DNA of 64,000 nt, from positions 4,464,001 to 4,528,000 of the forward strand of contig NZ_CP023702.1 in the NCBI RefSeq assembly GCF_008704555.1, written 5' to 3'. The notes beneath the pieces are model-generated. The model did not search any database, was not told the DNA's origin, and saw nothing but the letters and a program-made list of their open reading frames with translations. Source of the DNA: Streptomyces nitrosporeus (lineage in GTDB: Bacteria > Actinomycetota > Actinomycetes > Streptomycetales > Streptomycetaceae). Shown piece by piece: positions 8,451 through 16,283 of this stretch (the stretch's first letter is position 1; each line of letters begins with the position of its first letter). The position numbers and the translations under genes were made by a program.

Positions 8451-9365
8451 TCACCCTGTGGCGCCGGCGCCGACCGGGACCATGCGCTGGATCTCCCGGC
8501 CCGCGGCGTCGGGCAGCTGCATCAGGTACTCCCCGTAGCCGCTGGGCATGAGCGGCTTCGCGAGTTCCCGGAGCCGGTCGCTGTCGATGAGCCCGCTCCG
8601 CCAGGCCACCTCCTCGACACAGCCGATCTTCTGGCCCTGCCTCTCCTCGATCACCCGGACGAACTCCGAGGCCTGCACCAGCGAGGAGAACGTCCCGGTG
8701 TCGAGCCACACGGTGCCCCGGTCGAGCACGGTGACGCCGAGCTCGCCCCGGCTCAGGTACGTCTGGTTCACCTCGGTGATCTCCAGCTCGCCCCGGGGGC
8801 TGGGCCGCAGCGACCGGGCGATGTCGACGGCGCGGTTGTCGTAGAAGTAGAGCCCGGGGACCACGTAGCGCGACTTGGGGTGCGAGGGTTTCTCCTCGAT
8901 GGACAGGACACGTCCTTCGAGATCGAAGTCCAGGACGCCGAAATCGCCCGGATTCGCCACCGGGTAGGCGAAGATGTGGCCGCCTTCCGGAGCGGTGTGG
9001 GCCTTCAGCTGGTCCCCGAGGCCGACCCCGTGGAAGATGTTGTCGCCCAGGATCAGCGCCACCGGCTCGTCCCCGATGAAGTCCGCGCCGATCACCAGCG
9101 CCTGGGCGATGCCGGCGGGGCTGTGCTGGGTCGCGTACCGCAGGTGCAGGCCCAGGTGCGAGCCGTCGCCCAGCAGCCGCTCGAAGGAGTCCCGGTCGGA
9201 GGGTGTGGTGATGACGAGGATGTCCCGTACGCCCGCCAGCACCAGGGTGGACAGCGGGTAGTAGATCATCGGTTTGTCGAACACCGGCATGAGCTGTTTC
9301 GACATGGCTTGGGTGATCGGCCACAGGCGGGAGCCGGTTCCGCCGGCCAGAATTATTCCTCGCAT
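8451..9365 (-). CDS. rmlA: Glucose-1-phosphate thymidylyltransferase
   Basis: A 304-residue nucleotidyltransferase starting MRGIILAGGTGSRLWPIT, with the activating Lys in SKQLMPV and the metal-site DNIFHG. Length and motifs match RmlA throughout (GLYFYDN, EITEVNQTYL). It makes dTDP-glucose from glucose-1-phosphate and dTTP, the entry step of the sugar pathway. The 179-bp gap upstream, after the MFS gene, is the largest in the block and may carry an internal promoter, though none is convincing. Confidence 0.93.
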   Translation of the reverse strand: MRGIILAGGTGSRLWPITQAMSKQLMPVFDKPMIYYPLSTLVLAGVRDILVITTPSDRDSFERLLGDGSHLGLHLRYATQHSPAGIAQALVIGADFIGDEPVALILGDNIFHGVGLGDQLKAHTAPEGGHIFAYPVANPGDFGVLDFDLEGRVLSIEEKPSHPKSRYVVPGLYFYDNRAVDIARSLRPSPRGELEITEVNQTYLSRGELGVTVLDRGTVWLDTGTFSSLVQASEFVRVIEERQGQKIGCVEEVAWRSGLIDSDRLRELAKPLMPSGYGEYLMQLPDAAGREIQRMVPVGAGATG

Positions 9366-9544
9366 GTCTCGGAAGTTAGTGACACCGCCTATAGGGCCTG
9401 TCGAGCCCGGGTGGTCCCCGGGCCGCACCGCCGAAAGCCGGCGGGCCGTGCGGTCCGGCGCCGCGCGGCACCGGGACGAGGACGGCCACAGGCCCGCCCG
9501 GAGGGGACCGGACGGGCCTGTGCGGCGGGGCTGGAGAAGGTCTG

Positions 9545-10993
9545 TCAGCCCGCCTTCCCGCTGCCGGGAGGCGTGCGGGGGACGGCCGCGGCCGCCGCGA
9601 GCGCGCACACGAGCAGCACCGCGGTCGCGAGGAACGCGACCCCGTAACCGGACGCGAACGCGTGGGCGTCGGGAGGACCGCCGTCGGCGACCTGGGACGT
9701 ACGCATCTGGGCCAGGGCGACCATGACCGCGAGACCGGCCGCCCCTCCCAGCGCCTGGGAGGTGTTCAGCACCCCCGACGCCAGGCCCTGCTTGTCGTCC
9801 GGTACCCCCGCCGTCGCCGCGGAGGCCACCGAGGTCACCAGGATGCCGAGCCCCAGGCCGAACAGCAGGCTCGGCCCCAGCAGATCGACGGCGTAGGCGG
9901 CGTTCTCGTCGGCCGCCGACTGCCACAGCAGCCCGGCGATCATCGGGAGGAGTCCGACCAGCATCAGCGGACGGGGACCGACCTTCGGCCCCACCACCGA
10001 GGACGCGGCCGCGCCGGCGAACGCGCAGAGCGTCAGCGGCAGGAACACCAGCCCCGTGCGCATGGCGCTGTAGTGGAGCACCGACTGGTACAGCAGCGTC
10101 AGGAAGTAGAACGCCGTGGGCAGGGCCGCCCCCAGCGCCAGCATCGTGACGTTGGCCGCCCACACCGAGCGGTTGCGGAACAGGCTCAGCTCCATCAGCG
10201 GCTGCGCCGCCCACTTCGCCTGGTCCAGCACGAACACCACGAGCAGCACCACGCCGACCGTCAGCGCCGTGACGATGCGCGCCGACCCCCAGCCGTAGCG
10301 CTGCCCCTCGGCGAGGCCGTAGACGAGCGCGGCGATCCCCAGCGTGACCGACAGGGAGCCCAGCAGGTCCAGCTTGGTCCCCTTGCGCGTGCCGCGGCTC
10401 GGGGTCGGCGCGACGGACACGGCGGCCATCGCCATGATCACCAGGCACAGCGGCACGTTGATGAGGAGGACCCAGCGCCACGACATCCATTCGACGATCG
10501 CGCCGCCGCTGAGCACCCCGACCGCCCCGCCGCTCCCGGACGCCGCGCCCCACAGGGCCAGCGCCTTGGCGCGTTCCACCGGTTCGGTGAACGTGGAGCT
10601 CAGCACCGCCAGGGAGGCGGACGCCATGACAGCTCCGCCGATGCCCTGCCCCGCCCGGCCGATCACCAGGGTCGCCGCGTTCGGCGCGATACCGCCGACG
10701 AGACTGAACAGGGTGAACACGGCGAAGCCGACCATCAGCATGCGCCGGCCGCCCAGGAGGTCCACCATCCGTCCGGACAGCAGCAGGAAGCCCGCGAAGG
10801 GGATCAGGTACCCGTTGTACACCCAGGTCAGGCTGCCCGGTGTGAAGTGCAGCGCGTCCTGGATGGACGGGATGGCGACGTTCACGATGGACGAGTCGAG
10901 GATCACGGTCAGCTGGGCGAGGCAGCACACCGCGAGGACCAGTCCCGCCCGGCGCTGCCGGACCGGTACGGCCGGTGCCATCTGGTCGATCAT
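9545..10993 (-). CDS. MFS drug exporter, DHA2 (EmrB/QacA) type
   Basis: A 482-residue protein with about 14 hydrophobic segments. The first contains the DHA2 signature LDSSIVNVAIPSIQ, and the loop after TM2 reads GRMVDLLGGRRM. It should be a proton-driven exporter in the cytoplasmic membrane. Its place inside the sugar operon suggests export of the glycosylated product, and thereby self-resistance (inference). The ATG at 10993 has AGGAGAAGG upstream; MAP at 10981 is an alternative start. Confidence 0.88.
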   Translation of the reverse strand: MIDQMAPAVPVRQRRAGLVLAVCCLAQLTVILDSSIVNVAIPSIQDALHFTPGSLTWVYNGYLIPFAGFLLLSGRMVDLLGGRRMLMVGFAVFTLFSLVGGIAPNAATLVIGRAGQGIGGAVMASASLAVLSSTFTEPVERAKALALWGAASGSGGAVGVLSGGAIVEWMSWRWVLLINVPLCLVIMAMAAVSVAPTPSRGTRKGTKLDLLGSLSVTLGIAALVYGLAEGQRYGWGSARIVTALTVGVVLLVVFVLDQAKWAAQPLMELSLFRNRSVWAANVTMLALGAALPTAFYFLTLLYQSVLHYSAMRTGLVFLPLTLCAFAGAAASSVVGPKVGPRPLMLVGLLPMIAGLLWQSAADENAAYAVDLLGPSLLFGLGLGILVTSVASAATAGVPDDKQGLASGVLNTSQALGGAAGLAVMVALAQMRTSQVADGGPPDAHAFASGYGVAFLATAVLLVCALAAAAAVPRTPPGSGKAG

Positions 10994-11066
10994 CGAAGAG
11001 GAACCCTTCTCCTCGGGTGGGTCCGCCCCCGTACCGGCGGGCGGCGGGACTGCTCCGTGCCGGACA

Positions 11067-12092
11067 TCAGGAGATCTTGACGAGGACGTTGCCCTTGTAC
11101 GCGCCGCGGAGCAGGCCGATGAGCGCCTCGGGCGCGGCCTCCACGCCGCCCTCCACCACGGTGTAGGGCAGGACGATCTTTCCTTCCTGCAGCCACTGGG
11201 AGAAGTGCTGGTTCCACGCCTGGATCTGCTCCGGCGTGTGGTACGTCGAGAACGGCTTGATGACGATCTGCCGGATGATCCCGGCCATGATGTCCAGCCG
11301 GGGGAACGCCCCCTGGGCGTCGCCGGTCTGCGCGGAGACCGTGCCGCCCAGCGCCATCCGGGCCCCCTGCGCCGCCACCTGCACGGCGGCCTCGAACTGC
11401 TCCCCGCCGACCAGGTCGAAGAACACGTCGATCCCGTCGGGGGCGAGCTCCCGGAGCTGGTCGACCACCGGGCCGTCCTTGTAGTTGAACGCGGCGTCGT
11501 ATCCCAGCTTCTCGGTCAGGTACGCCACCTTCTCGGCGCTGCCGGCCGAGCCGATGACGCGCTTGGCCCCGCGGGCCTTGGCGATCTGGCCGGCGAGCGA
11601 GCCGACACCGCCGGCCGCGTTCGACACGAAGACCACGTCACCCTCGCCGACCTCGGCGACGTCGGCCATGCCGTGGTAGGCCGTGATGCCCTGGTTCAGG
11701 AAGTACTCCAGCCCCGGGTACCACGAGGGGTCCACCTTGAAGTACTGGGCGGCGGGCCCGGTGGAGTACTCGGTCCAGCCGTCCATGTGCTGGACGGTGT
11801 CGCCCACGGCGAGGCTAGGGTCGGCCGAGGCCACGACGACGCCGATCGCACCGCCCCACGGCCGCTCGCCGACCTTGTAGGCCGGCATCATGGGCAGCCC
11901 CGGGTCCTCGGTCATCAGGTCGCGCATGACTGCGGTCACCTGGAGGTACCGGTTGTGCACCAGGACGTGGCCGTCCGCGGGTGCGGCGGTCTCCGCCTCG
12001 ACGGTCTCGAAGTCGTCCTTCGACGGCTGGTCCGTGACATAGCGCGCCAGCCGTACTTCCTTGCCGGTCACGGGCGGAGTCTGGGCAGTCAT
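11067..12092 (-). CDS. NADP-dependent medium-chain oxidoreductase (double-bond reductase type)
   Basis: A 341-residue MDR-superfamily enzyme related to prostaglandin/leukotriene reductases and plant double-bond reductases. It has no catalytic zinc ligands. The dinucleotide motif is AAGGVGSLAGQIAK near residue 155. AAGGGG lies 8 bases before the ATG at 12092. The family reduces activated C=C or quinones with NADPH. It lies between rmlB and the exporter in the sugar block; whether it acts on the aglycone or the sugar is not evident. Confidence 0.85.
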   Translation of the reverse strand: MTAQTPPVTGKEVRLARYVTDQPSKDDFETVEAETAAPADGHVLVHNRYLQVTAVMRDLMTEDPGLPMMPAYKVGERPWGGAIGVVVASADPSLAVGDTVQHMDGWTEYSTGPAAQYFKVDPSWYPGLEYFLNQGITAYHGMADVAEVGEGDVVFVSNAAGGVGSLAGQIAKARGAKRVIGSAGSAEKVAYLTEKLGYDAAFNYKDGPVVDQLRELAPDGIDVFFDLVGGEQFEAAVQVAAQGARMALGGTVSAQTGDAQGAFPRLDIMAGIIRQIVIKPFSTYHTPEQIQAWNQHFSQWLQEGKIVLPYTVVEGGVEAAPEALIGLLRGAYKGNVLVKIS

Positions 12093-12214
12093 GGGTAATC
12101 CCCTTCGGTTCATTTCTTCATTCGTTTCGATGCGGTCGGGACGTGCGCGGCCCGGCGGCCCCGCCACGGCGCCGGAGCGCCGCTCGGCCGGGGGGCGGGC
12201 CCCGGCCGGTCCCC

Positions 12215-13183
12215 TCATCCGTTCCACCAGGAGGCGTTCTCCCGGTACCACTCGACCGTGTCCTTGAGACCCGTGTCGAACGACTGCCGGGGGGTGAAGC
12301 CCAGTTCCCGCCGGATCTTGGCCATGTCCAGGGAGTACCGCTGGTCGTGGCCGAGCCGGTCGGCGACCCGCTCGACCATGTCCCACCCCGATCCGCAGAT
12401 CTCCAGCAGGAGCGCGGTCAGTTCCCTGTTGGTCAGTTCCGTGCCGCCGCCGACGTTGTAGACGTGGCCGGACCGGCCGTTGCGCAGCGCCAGGTGGACC
12501 GCCGCGCAGTGGTCCGCGACGTGGAGCCATTCGCGGACGTTGGCCCCTTCCCCGTACAGCGGGACGCGCCGGCCCCGCAGGAGGTTCGTCACGAACCGGG
12601 GGATGACCTTCTCCGGATCCTGGTGGGGCCCGTAGTTGTTCGAGCACCGGGTGATCACGGTGTCCAGGCCGTGGGTCCGGTGCGCGGCCAGCACCAGCAG
12701 GTCGGACCCCGCCTTGGACGCCGCATAGGGCGAGTTGGGCGCCAGCGGCTGTTCCTCGGTCCACGAACCGACCGGGATCGAACCGTAGACCTCGTCCGTC
12801 GACACGTGCGCGAAGCGTCCGACGCCGTGCCGCCGCGCCGCGTCCAGCAGCACCTGTGTGCCGAGCACGTTCGTCGACACGAACGCGTGGGCGTCCTCGA
12901 TGGACCGGTCCACATGCGATTCGGCGGCGAAGTGGACGATCGCGTCGTGCCCCCGGACCACCTCGTCGACCAGCTGTGCGTCACGGATGTCACCGCGGAC
13001 GAACGTGAGCCCCGGATGCCCGGACACCGGTGCGAGGTTCCGCAGGTCGCCGCCGTGGCCGAGCACGTCGAGCACGGTCACCCGGGCGGCACCCGCGGGG
13101 GTCCCCGGGAGCTCGCCCGACAACAGGGCCCTGACGTACTGGGATCCGATGAAACCCGCACCACCGGTAACAAATATCCGCAT
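12215..13183 (-). CDS. rmlB: dTDP-glucose 4,6-dehydratase
   Basis: A 322-residue extended SDR: GGAGFIGS nucleotide loop at the N-terminus, HFAAESHVDRS, STDEVYGS and the catalytic YAASK. It makes dTDP-4-keto-6-deoxyglucose from dTDP-glucose. It is the most upstream gene of the minus-strand sugar block. No Shine-Dalgarno precedes the ATG; a TAGGAT hexamer ends 7 bases before it, so the mRNA is probably leaderless. Confidence 0.94.
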   Translation of the reverse strand: MRIFVTGGAGFIGSQYVRALLSGELPGTPAGAARVTVLDVLGHGGDLRNLAPVSGHPGLTFVRGDIRDAQLVDEVVRGHDAIVHFAAESHVDRSIEDAHAFVSTNVLGTQVLLDAARRHGVGRFAHVSTDEVYGSIPVGSWTEEQPLAPNSPYAASKAGSDLLVLAAHRTHGLDTVITRCSNNYGPHQDPEKVIPRFVTNLLRGRRVPLYGEGANVREWLHVADHCAAVHLALRNGRSGHVYNVGGGTELTNRELTALLLEICGSGWDMVERVADRLGHDQRYSLDMAKIRRELGFTPRQSFDTGLKDTVEWYRENASWWNG

Positions 13184-13190
13184 GCCGGGG

Positions 13191-13196
13191 ATCCTA
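13191..13196 (-). promoter_or_regulatory. Probable -10 of a leaderless rmlB promoter
   Basis: On the minus strand TAGGAT fits the Streptomyces -10 consensus (TAGPuPuT) and ends 7 bases from the rmlB ATG. Transcription would therefore start at or next to the A of ATG. No convincing -35 is seen. Confidence 0.5.
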
Positions 13197-13270
13197 GGTA
13201 CCCGGACTTGAGACCGGGTCGAGCCGCGTACGGCGGGCGGGGCGGGGTTTTCGAACGGGGCACGGAGCGC

Positions 13271-13306
13271 GGGGCGGACGCACGGGGCGGACGCACGGGG
13301 CGGACG
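13271..13306. repeat. 13-bp tandem repeat, nearly three copies
   Basis: GGGGCGGACGCAC occurs at 13271 and 13284, with a 10-base partial copy at 13297. It is non-coding, in the divergent rmlB/AhpD-like promoter region. Confidence 0.75.
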
Positions 13307-13324
13307 CGGTGGGATCCGGGCCGC

Positions 13325-13369
13325 GCGTATCCATGTCACGTGTATCCATGTCACGCGTATCCATGTCAC
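13325..13369 (+). repeat. 15-bp tandem repeat, three copies
   Basis: G(C/T)GTATCCATGTCAC at 13325, 13340 and 13355, one substitution among them. Each copy ends in TGTCAC, the core of an ECF41 -35 element; only the last is followed by a -10 at the right distance. Confidence 0.85.
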
Positions 13370-13390
13370 ATCCCGCGAAGTTGATCCGTC
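13364..13390 (+). promoter_or_regulatory. ECF41-type sigma factor promoter
   Basis: TGTCACA (13364-13370), exactly 16 bases, then CGTC (13387-13390). This is the promoter described for ECF41 sigma factors, whose usual targets are carboxymuconolactone-decarboxylase/AhpD-like, oxidoreductase and epimerase genes. The next gene, 43 bp on, is an AhpD-like protein. No ECF41 sigma gene lies in this window. Confidence 0.75.
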
Positions 13391-13432
13391 GAGTGTGTGT
13401 AAGCGGTATCGGCAACGACCTGGGAGCAGACC

Positions 13433-13906
13433 ATGAACGCTCGTCTCGACCTCTTCGGCAACAAGACCGCCCTCGCCTTCCTGAAGCACATCAACATGGC
13501 GGGGAAGGCGGTCTCCGGCTCGGGCCTGCCCGCCGCGACGCAGGAACTGGTGAAGATCCGGGCCAGCCAGATCAACGGCTGCGGCTTCTGCACCGACATG
13601 CACACCAAGGACGCCGCGGCGGCGGGGGAGACCTCGGTGCGCCTGAACCTGATCGCGGCCTGGCGCGAGGCGACGGTCTTCACCGACGCGGAGCGGGCCG
13701 CGCTGGAGCTGACGGAGGAGGGCACCCGGATCGCGGACGCGGCCGGCGGGGTGCCGGACGAGGTGTGGGCGAAGGCCGCGGAGCACTACGACGAGGAGCA
13801 GCTCGTCGCCCTGGTGGGCCTCATCGCCGTCATCAACACCTACAACCGGCTGAACGTCCTCGTCCAGCAGCCCGCGGGCGACTACAAGCCCGGCATGTTC
13901 GGCTGA
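13433..13906 (+). CDS. Carboxymuconolactone decarboxylase/AhpD-like protein
   Basis: A 157-residue all-helical protein with the AhpD-type redox site QINGCGFCTDMH near residue 48: a CxxC pair with the following His. Such proteins act as peroxidase partners or gamma-carboxymuconolactone decarboxylase-like enzymes. The conserved CxxC favours thiol redox chemistry. GGGAG precedes the ATG by 6 bases. A close ECF41 promoter match precedes it, tying it to an envelope or redox stress regulon. Confidence 0.85.
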   Translation: MNARLDLFGNKTALAFLKHINMAGKAVSGSGLPAATQELVKIRASQINGCGFCTDMHTKDAAAAGETSVRLNLIAAWREATVFTDAERAALELTEEGTRIADAAGGVPDEVWAKAAEHYDEEQLVALVGLIAVINTYNRLNVLVQQPAGDYKPGMFG

Positions 13907-14089
13907 CCCCGCCGCCGTGGTGGTGCCGGGGGACCGCCGCGGTGGCGGCCCCCCGGCCGCGGGCGGCGGGACCGGCCCGTACCGGTGGCCGCCGGACCGG
14001 CCTGTACCGGTGGCCGCCGACCGGTCCGCCGAGCAGGCGATGCGGTGAAACCGCTCGACCCGGCCGCCTTTGCGGCGAGATCCTTGGGC

Positions 14090-14638
14090 ATGGAATTCCT
14101 CTGTTACCACCGAGACCGGCCCGGCTCCCTGCTGTTGCGCGAGGAGCTGCTGGAGGAGCACTGGTCGTACATGGACGGGTACGAGAAGGAGATGATCGCC
14201 CGGGGCCCCACCCTCGCCGACGACGGCGAGACCCCCACCGGCAGTGTGCACATCCTCGACCTGCCCGGGCCCGCCGCTGCCCGCGCGTTCGCCTTCGACG
14301 AGCCCAACTACCAGGCCGGTGCCTACCGGGACGTGCTGCTGCGGCGGTGGCGCAACACGCTGGGGCGCACCATGTGGGACTTCCCCGGCGGCCCGGAGGA
14401 GGGCAGCCGCTACCTGGTTCTCGGTCTGGGTGAGGGGGAGGCCGCCGACCTCGCCGTACCGCCCGGCCGTGACGAGCTGATCGCCTACGGGCCGCTGCTG
14501 TCCGACGACGGCGCCGTCTGGCTGGGGACGGCGGCGCTGGTCCGGGCGCCGGACCCGGACACGGCAGGTGCCCTCCTGACCCCGGACCGGTACGCCGGAA
14601 TCGAGGTGCACAACTGGCAGTTCGGCGGGCGTTCGTGA
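14090..14638 (+). CDS. YCII-domain protein
   Basis: A 182-residue protein beginning MEFLCYHRDRPGS, with a YCII-like ferredoxin-fold domain in residues 1-95 (HWSYMDGYEKEMIARGPTL, then the long helix NYQAGAYRDVLLRRW). The second half resembles a partial repeat of the same pattern (DELIAYGPLLSDDG). The initiating ATG has only a poor ribosome site; a GTG at 14045 would add 15 residues. Biochemical role unknown. Confidence 0.7.
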   Translation: MEFLCYHRDRPGSLLLREELLEEHWSYMDGYEKEMIARGPTLADDGETPTGSVHILDLPGPAAARAFAFDEPNYQAGAYRDVLLRRWRNTLGRTMWDFPGGPEEGSRYLVLGLGEGEAADLAVPPGRDELIAYGPLLSDDGAVWLGTAALVRAPDPDTAGALLTPDRYAGIEVHNWQFGGRS

Positions 14639-14859
14639 CGACCGGGGGCGTCCGGGCGGGCGCCACCGCCGGATCCCCCCGGGCCGCTCCGCACCCCGGC
14701 GTCCGGTCGCACCTCGGTGTCCGGCCGGATCCCGTGGACGCGCCGGCCTGACGCGCGGTGACGTGGCCGTGCGTCCGCTCCGGAAGACCTCCGGTTTCCG
14801 TGGACGCGCGGCTCCGTGCGGGTGCTGTCCGAAAAGGATGGACGGCCCACCACCCGTGA

Positions 14860-14893
14860 TGCAAACTTATGCCTCATGACACATAAAGATGCA
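14860..14893. promoter_or_regulatory. 34-bp hyphenated palindrome (operator candidate) before the ArgJ-like gene
   Basis: The element reads TGCA-N3-TTATG-N2-TCATGA-N2-CATAA-N3-TGCA, symmetric about 14876/14877. It is AT-rich in a GC-rich genome and ends 3 bases before the chosen start codon. It is likely bound by a dimeric or multimeric regulator. The paired TGCA/ATGC elements recall actinomycete ARG boxes, but I cannot assign ArgR with certainty. Confidence 0.65.
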
Positions 14894-14896
14894 GTG

Positions 14897-16072
14897 ATGT
14901 CGGGTTCCGGCGCCCTGGCATGGCCGACGGGCTTCAAGGCGTACACCGGCCACGGGGGGCTGCGCGACCACGGTGACGACATCTCCGTCGTCGCGTCCGA
15001 CCGGCCGGCCACCAGCACCGCGATGTTCACCCGGAGCCTGTTCGCGGGCCCGGCCGTGGTCCTCAGCCGGACCCACGCGGCGGGCCGGTGCCTGCGGGCC
15101 GTGACGACGGTGGCGCAGAACGCGAACGTCGCGACCGGACGCCGGGGAGAGGAGAACGCCGCCGAGGTCGTCGGCCGCGTCGCCGGGATGCTGGGCATCC
15201 CGCCGGAGGAGGTGCTCATCGGCTCCACCGGTGTCATCGGACGCCCGCTGCCGATGGACACCATCCGTACGCACTTCGACGCGGCCGCCGAGCGGGGCCC
15301 CGCCGCGTTCACGGCGGAACCGCTGGACGTGGCCCGCGCGATGATGACCACCGACACCCGCCCGAAGACCGCCGTACGGACCGTGGGGCGGGCCCGCCTC
15401 GTGGGGGTCGCCAAGGGCGTCGGCATGCTGGAACCCGACATGGCCACGATGCTGGCCTACGTCTTCACCGACGCGGACGTCTCCCCCGCCGACCTGGACC
15501 GCGCGTTCCGCCACGCGGTGGACCACACCTTCAACTGCCTGAGCGTGGACACCGACACCTCCACCTCCGACACCGTGGCGGTCATCGCCAACGGTGCCGC
15601 CGGTCCCGTCGACACGGACCTCTTCTCCGAAGCCCTCGCCGACCTGTGCCTGGACCTCACCAGGCAGCTCGCCGGGGACGGCGAGGGCGCCACCAAGCTC
15701 CTGCGCGTCACGGTCGGCCGGGCCGCCGACCGGGAACAGGCCAGGCGCGTCGCCAAGAGCGTCCTCAACTCCCCCCTCGTCAAGACGGCCGTCCACGGTG
15801 CCGACCCCAACTGGGGGCGCGTACTGATGGCCATCGGCAAGAACACCGACGACACCCGCATCGCACCGGACAAGGTCACCGTGCGGTTCGGGGACACCGA
15901 GGTCTACCCCGGGGAACCCGAGGAGCACACCCTCAGCGAACTGGCCGAGGTCATGCGCCGGGACGAGGTGGACATCGTCGTCACGCTCGGCCTCGGAGAG
16001 GCCGAGGCCACGGTCTACGGCTGCGACCTCTCCGCCGGCTACATCCGCGTCAACGCCGACTACACCACCTGA
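14897..16072 (+). CDS. argJ: Ornithine acetyltransferase (ArgJ/OAT2 type)
   Basis: A 391-residue self-cleaving N-terminal-nucleophile acetyltransferase. Autoproteolysis would occur before the Thr in GVGMLEPDMATML, splitting alpha and beta chains. NSPLVKTAVHGADPNWGR and the C-terminal RVNADYTT are hallmarks. The wording resembles OAT2/ORF6 of clavulanic acid clusters more than housekeeping ArgJ, and no other arg gene is adjacent. I chose the ATG at 14897 because it gives the OAT2 N-terminal length. The earlier ATG at 14876 lies at the centre of the palindrome. Neither has a clear ribosome site. It transfers acetyl between N-acetylornithine and glutamate; physiological role here unknown. Confidence 0.87.
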   Translation: MSGSGALAWPTGFKAYTGHGGLRDHGDDISVVASDRPATSTAMFTRSLFAGPAVVLSRTHAAGRCLRAVTTVAQNANVATGRRGEENAAEVVGRVAGMLGIPPEEVLIGSTGVIGRPLPMDTIRTHFDAAAERGPAAFTAEPLDVARAMMTTDTRPKTAVRTVGRARLVGVAKGVGMLEPDMATMLAYVFTDADVSPADLDRAFRHAVDHTFNCLSVDTDTSTSDTVAVIANGAAGPVDTDLFSEALADLCLDLTRQLAGDGEGATKLLRVTVGRAADREQARRVAKSVLNSPLVKTAVHGADPNWGRVLMAIGKNTDDTRIAPDKVTVRFGDTEVYPGEPEEHTLSELAEVMRRDEVDIVVTLGLGEAEATVYGCDLSAGYIRVNADYTT

Positions 16073-16283
16073 TCCGGCCGTCGGCCGCCCGACCGGGCGG
16101 CCCCGTACCGGTTCCGCACCGGCTTCGTACCGGCCCCGCACCGGCCGGAAACCGTGAGGAATGCCGTTCAACAGTGCTCAGGCGCACCAGTGCGTACATA
16201 CTGTTCCGTCCCTGAGACGCTCCGTCCTGTTCGATTACAGTGCTTGCGCAGTCGCACACCGTAGATCGGACGGAAGGGGCACG

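Noticed and set aside
14876..14896. ATG at 14876 as the ArgJ/OAT2 start
   Set aside because: It is the centre of the 34-bp palindrome, has no ribosome site, and would make the N-terminus longer than OAT2; ATG 14897 fits better.
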